6,044 bases of DNA from CAVOBC01 sp963693635 (GTDB lineage: Bacteria; Pseudomonadota; Gammaproteobacteria; Pseudomonadales; Azotimanducaceae), in the NCBI GenBank assembly GCA_963693635.1, contig CAVOBC010000299.1:1-6044 (forward strand). The letters are read 5' to 3'. Positions 5,427 to 6,044 of this stretch are shown in pieces; position 1 is the stretch's first letter, and each line of letters begins with the position of its first letter. The notes beneath the pieces are model-generated. The model did not search any database. It had not been told where the DNA came from and saw only the letters and a program-made list of their open reading frames with translations. The position numbers and the translations under genes are program-made.

Positions 5427-6011
5427 ATGTTGAATGAGTGGCTCCTCGCGCTCGCGCGGTGGCTCGACACGCACGCGTGGAGCACCGGATTGCACGAGTC
5501 GCTCTACATGTACGCCTGGATTGAATCCACGCACGTACTGACCCTTGCCGTGTTCCTGGGGATGCTGATCGTCATTGACCTGCGCATGCTCGGCGTTCTC
5601 TTCATGGACGTGCCGGCGTCGGTCATCGCACGGCGCCTGGATCTGCCGATGATGATCGGCTTCGTCGTCATGTTGGTGACCGGCTTCGTGTTGTACTACG
5701 CGATCCCGGTGCGCACGACCCAGAGCATCTGGTTTCGCATCAAGGTTGTGTTTCTCATTGCTGCCGGTGTGAACGCGTTTTTGTTCCGCGCGCGTATGCA
5801 AGACTCGAGCGCAAGCTGGGATCTGGCACCGCGCCCGCCACGAAACATTCGCATCGGCGCTGCTCTGTCCCTGACGTTCTGGACCGTCGTCGTCATCTGT
5901 GGTCGCGCGATTGCGTACGACTGGTTTGACTGCCGCAAGCTAGACGGCGCGTTCATGTATTGGGCGGCCGGCTGCGTGGATGAACTCGCTGCACTCGAGG
6001 GGGGGGCCTAG
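5427..6011 (+). CDS. DUF6644-like four-helix membrane protein
   Basis: A 194-residue integral membrane protein. Hydrophobic segments lie at about residues 30-50, 74-93, 104-121 and 142-163, after an amphipathic N-terminus (MLNEWLLALARWL). Conserved-looking marks are HESLYMY (23-29), IESTHVL (32-38), DLRMLG (51-56), YAIPVRTTQS (91-100), SWDLAPRPPR (130-139) and GRAIAYDWFDC (159-169). These match my memory of DUF6644 proteins, for which no function is established; the intramembrane His36 and nearby His23 could bind a cofactor, but that is speculation. The ATG start at 5427 has only a weak upstream ribosome binding site. The 3' end carries a run of eight G (5999-6006). A second membrane-type frame begins one base after the stop, so the two are almost certainly translated from one transcript. 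The C-terminal 25 residues after FDC are less family-like. Confidence 0.8.
   Translation: MLNEWLLALARWLDTHAWSTGLHESLYMYAWIESTHVLTLAVFLGMLIVIDLRMLGVLFMDVPASVIARRLDLPMMIGFVVMLVTGFVLYYAIPVRTTQSIWFRIKVVFLIAAGVNAFLFRARMQDSSASWDLAPRPPRNIRIGAALSLTFWTVVVICGRAIAYDWFDCRKLDGAFMYWAAGCVDELAALEGGA
5999..6006 (+). repeat. G8 homopolymer at a gene junction
   Basis: Eight G in a row span the last codons of the DUF6644-like gene and serve as the purine-rich ribosome binding site 6 bp before the TTG start of the next gene. Loss of one G would read through the stop and enter the downstream frame. Confidence 0.9.
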
Positions 6012-6012
6012 A

Positions 6013-6044
6013 TTGGATTTCATCTGGCTCTTCGAGTGGCTGGA
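6013..6044 (+). CDS. Start of a second membrane protein, cut by the window edge
   Basis: TTG at 6013-6015 opens a frame reading MDFIWLFEWL, an aromatic and hydrophobic N-terminus much like MLNEWLLALARWL of the preceding gene. The G-rich run ending at 6006 gives a ribosome binding site at the right distance. Only ten complete codons are visible. A paralogue or partner of the DUF6644-like protein is the natural guess; the evidence is slight. Confidence 0.45.
   Translation, partial: MDFIWLFEWL

Noticed and set aside
5217..5801. Minus-strand open frame of 194 codons
   Set aside because: It is His/Gln/Arg-rich and lies opposite the membrane-protein gene, a typical antisense shadow. Only its last codons (5217-5270) are kept as a possible remnant.

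Overview
The window looks like a GC-rich proteobacterial chromosome segment. Codon third positions are GC-rich. A palindrome at 4823-4848 fits the gamma/betaproteobacterial LexA box (CTGT-N8-ACAG), and the recognisable proteins (APC permease, cyclase-family hydrolase, enoyl-CoA hydratase-like protein, small four-helix membrane protein) are typical of metabolically versatile gamma- or betaproteobacteria. No genus can be named from the sequence alone.

Left part (1-3523): a compact metabolic block. An APC-type amino acid/polyamine permease (322-1614, minus) is followed 12 bp later by a DUF1801 gene that has decayed by one frameshift and one nonsense codon and runs off the left edge. Divergently, across 162 bp, lies a cyclase-family metal-dependent hydrolase (1777-2709) with a strong ribosome binding site, then 49 bp later an enoyl-CoA hydratase/isomerase-family protein (2759-3523) that keeps one of the two classical catalytic glutamates. 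The layout suggests uptake of a substrate, hydrolytic opening and CoA-linked processing, but the substrate cannot be read from sequence.

Middle part (3524-4835): a decaying and repeat-rich zone. An unrecognised plus-strand gene (3573-4208) carries an in-frame TAG near its N-terminus and a 6-bp tandem repeat encoding seven Asn-Glu pairs. It is followed by a cluster of four hairpins, one a perfect 22-bp inverted repeat that contains the stop codon of a small minus-strand gene (4533-4835). The start of that small gene lies inside the LexA-like operator.

Right part (4836-6044): about 590 bp with no convincing gene beyond the operator. Then comes a DUF6644-like four-helix membrane protein (5427-6011) and, 1 bp beyond its stop, the beginning of a second protein (6013 onward) with a TTG start. 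A run of eight G at the end of the first gene is also the ribosome binding site of the second, and loss of one G would fuse the two reading frames.

No complete mobile element, CRISPR array, tRNA or rRNA was seen. The least ordinary items are the two pseudogenes, the operator with a start codon inside it, the hairpin cluster, and the G-tract junction.
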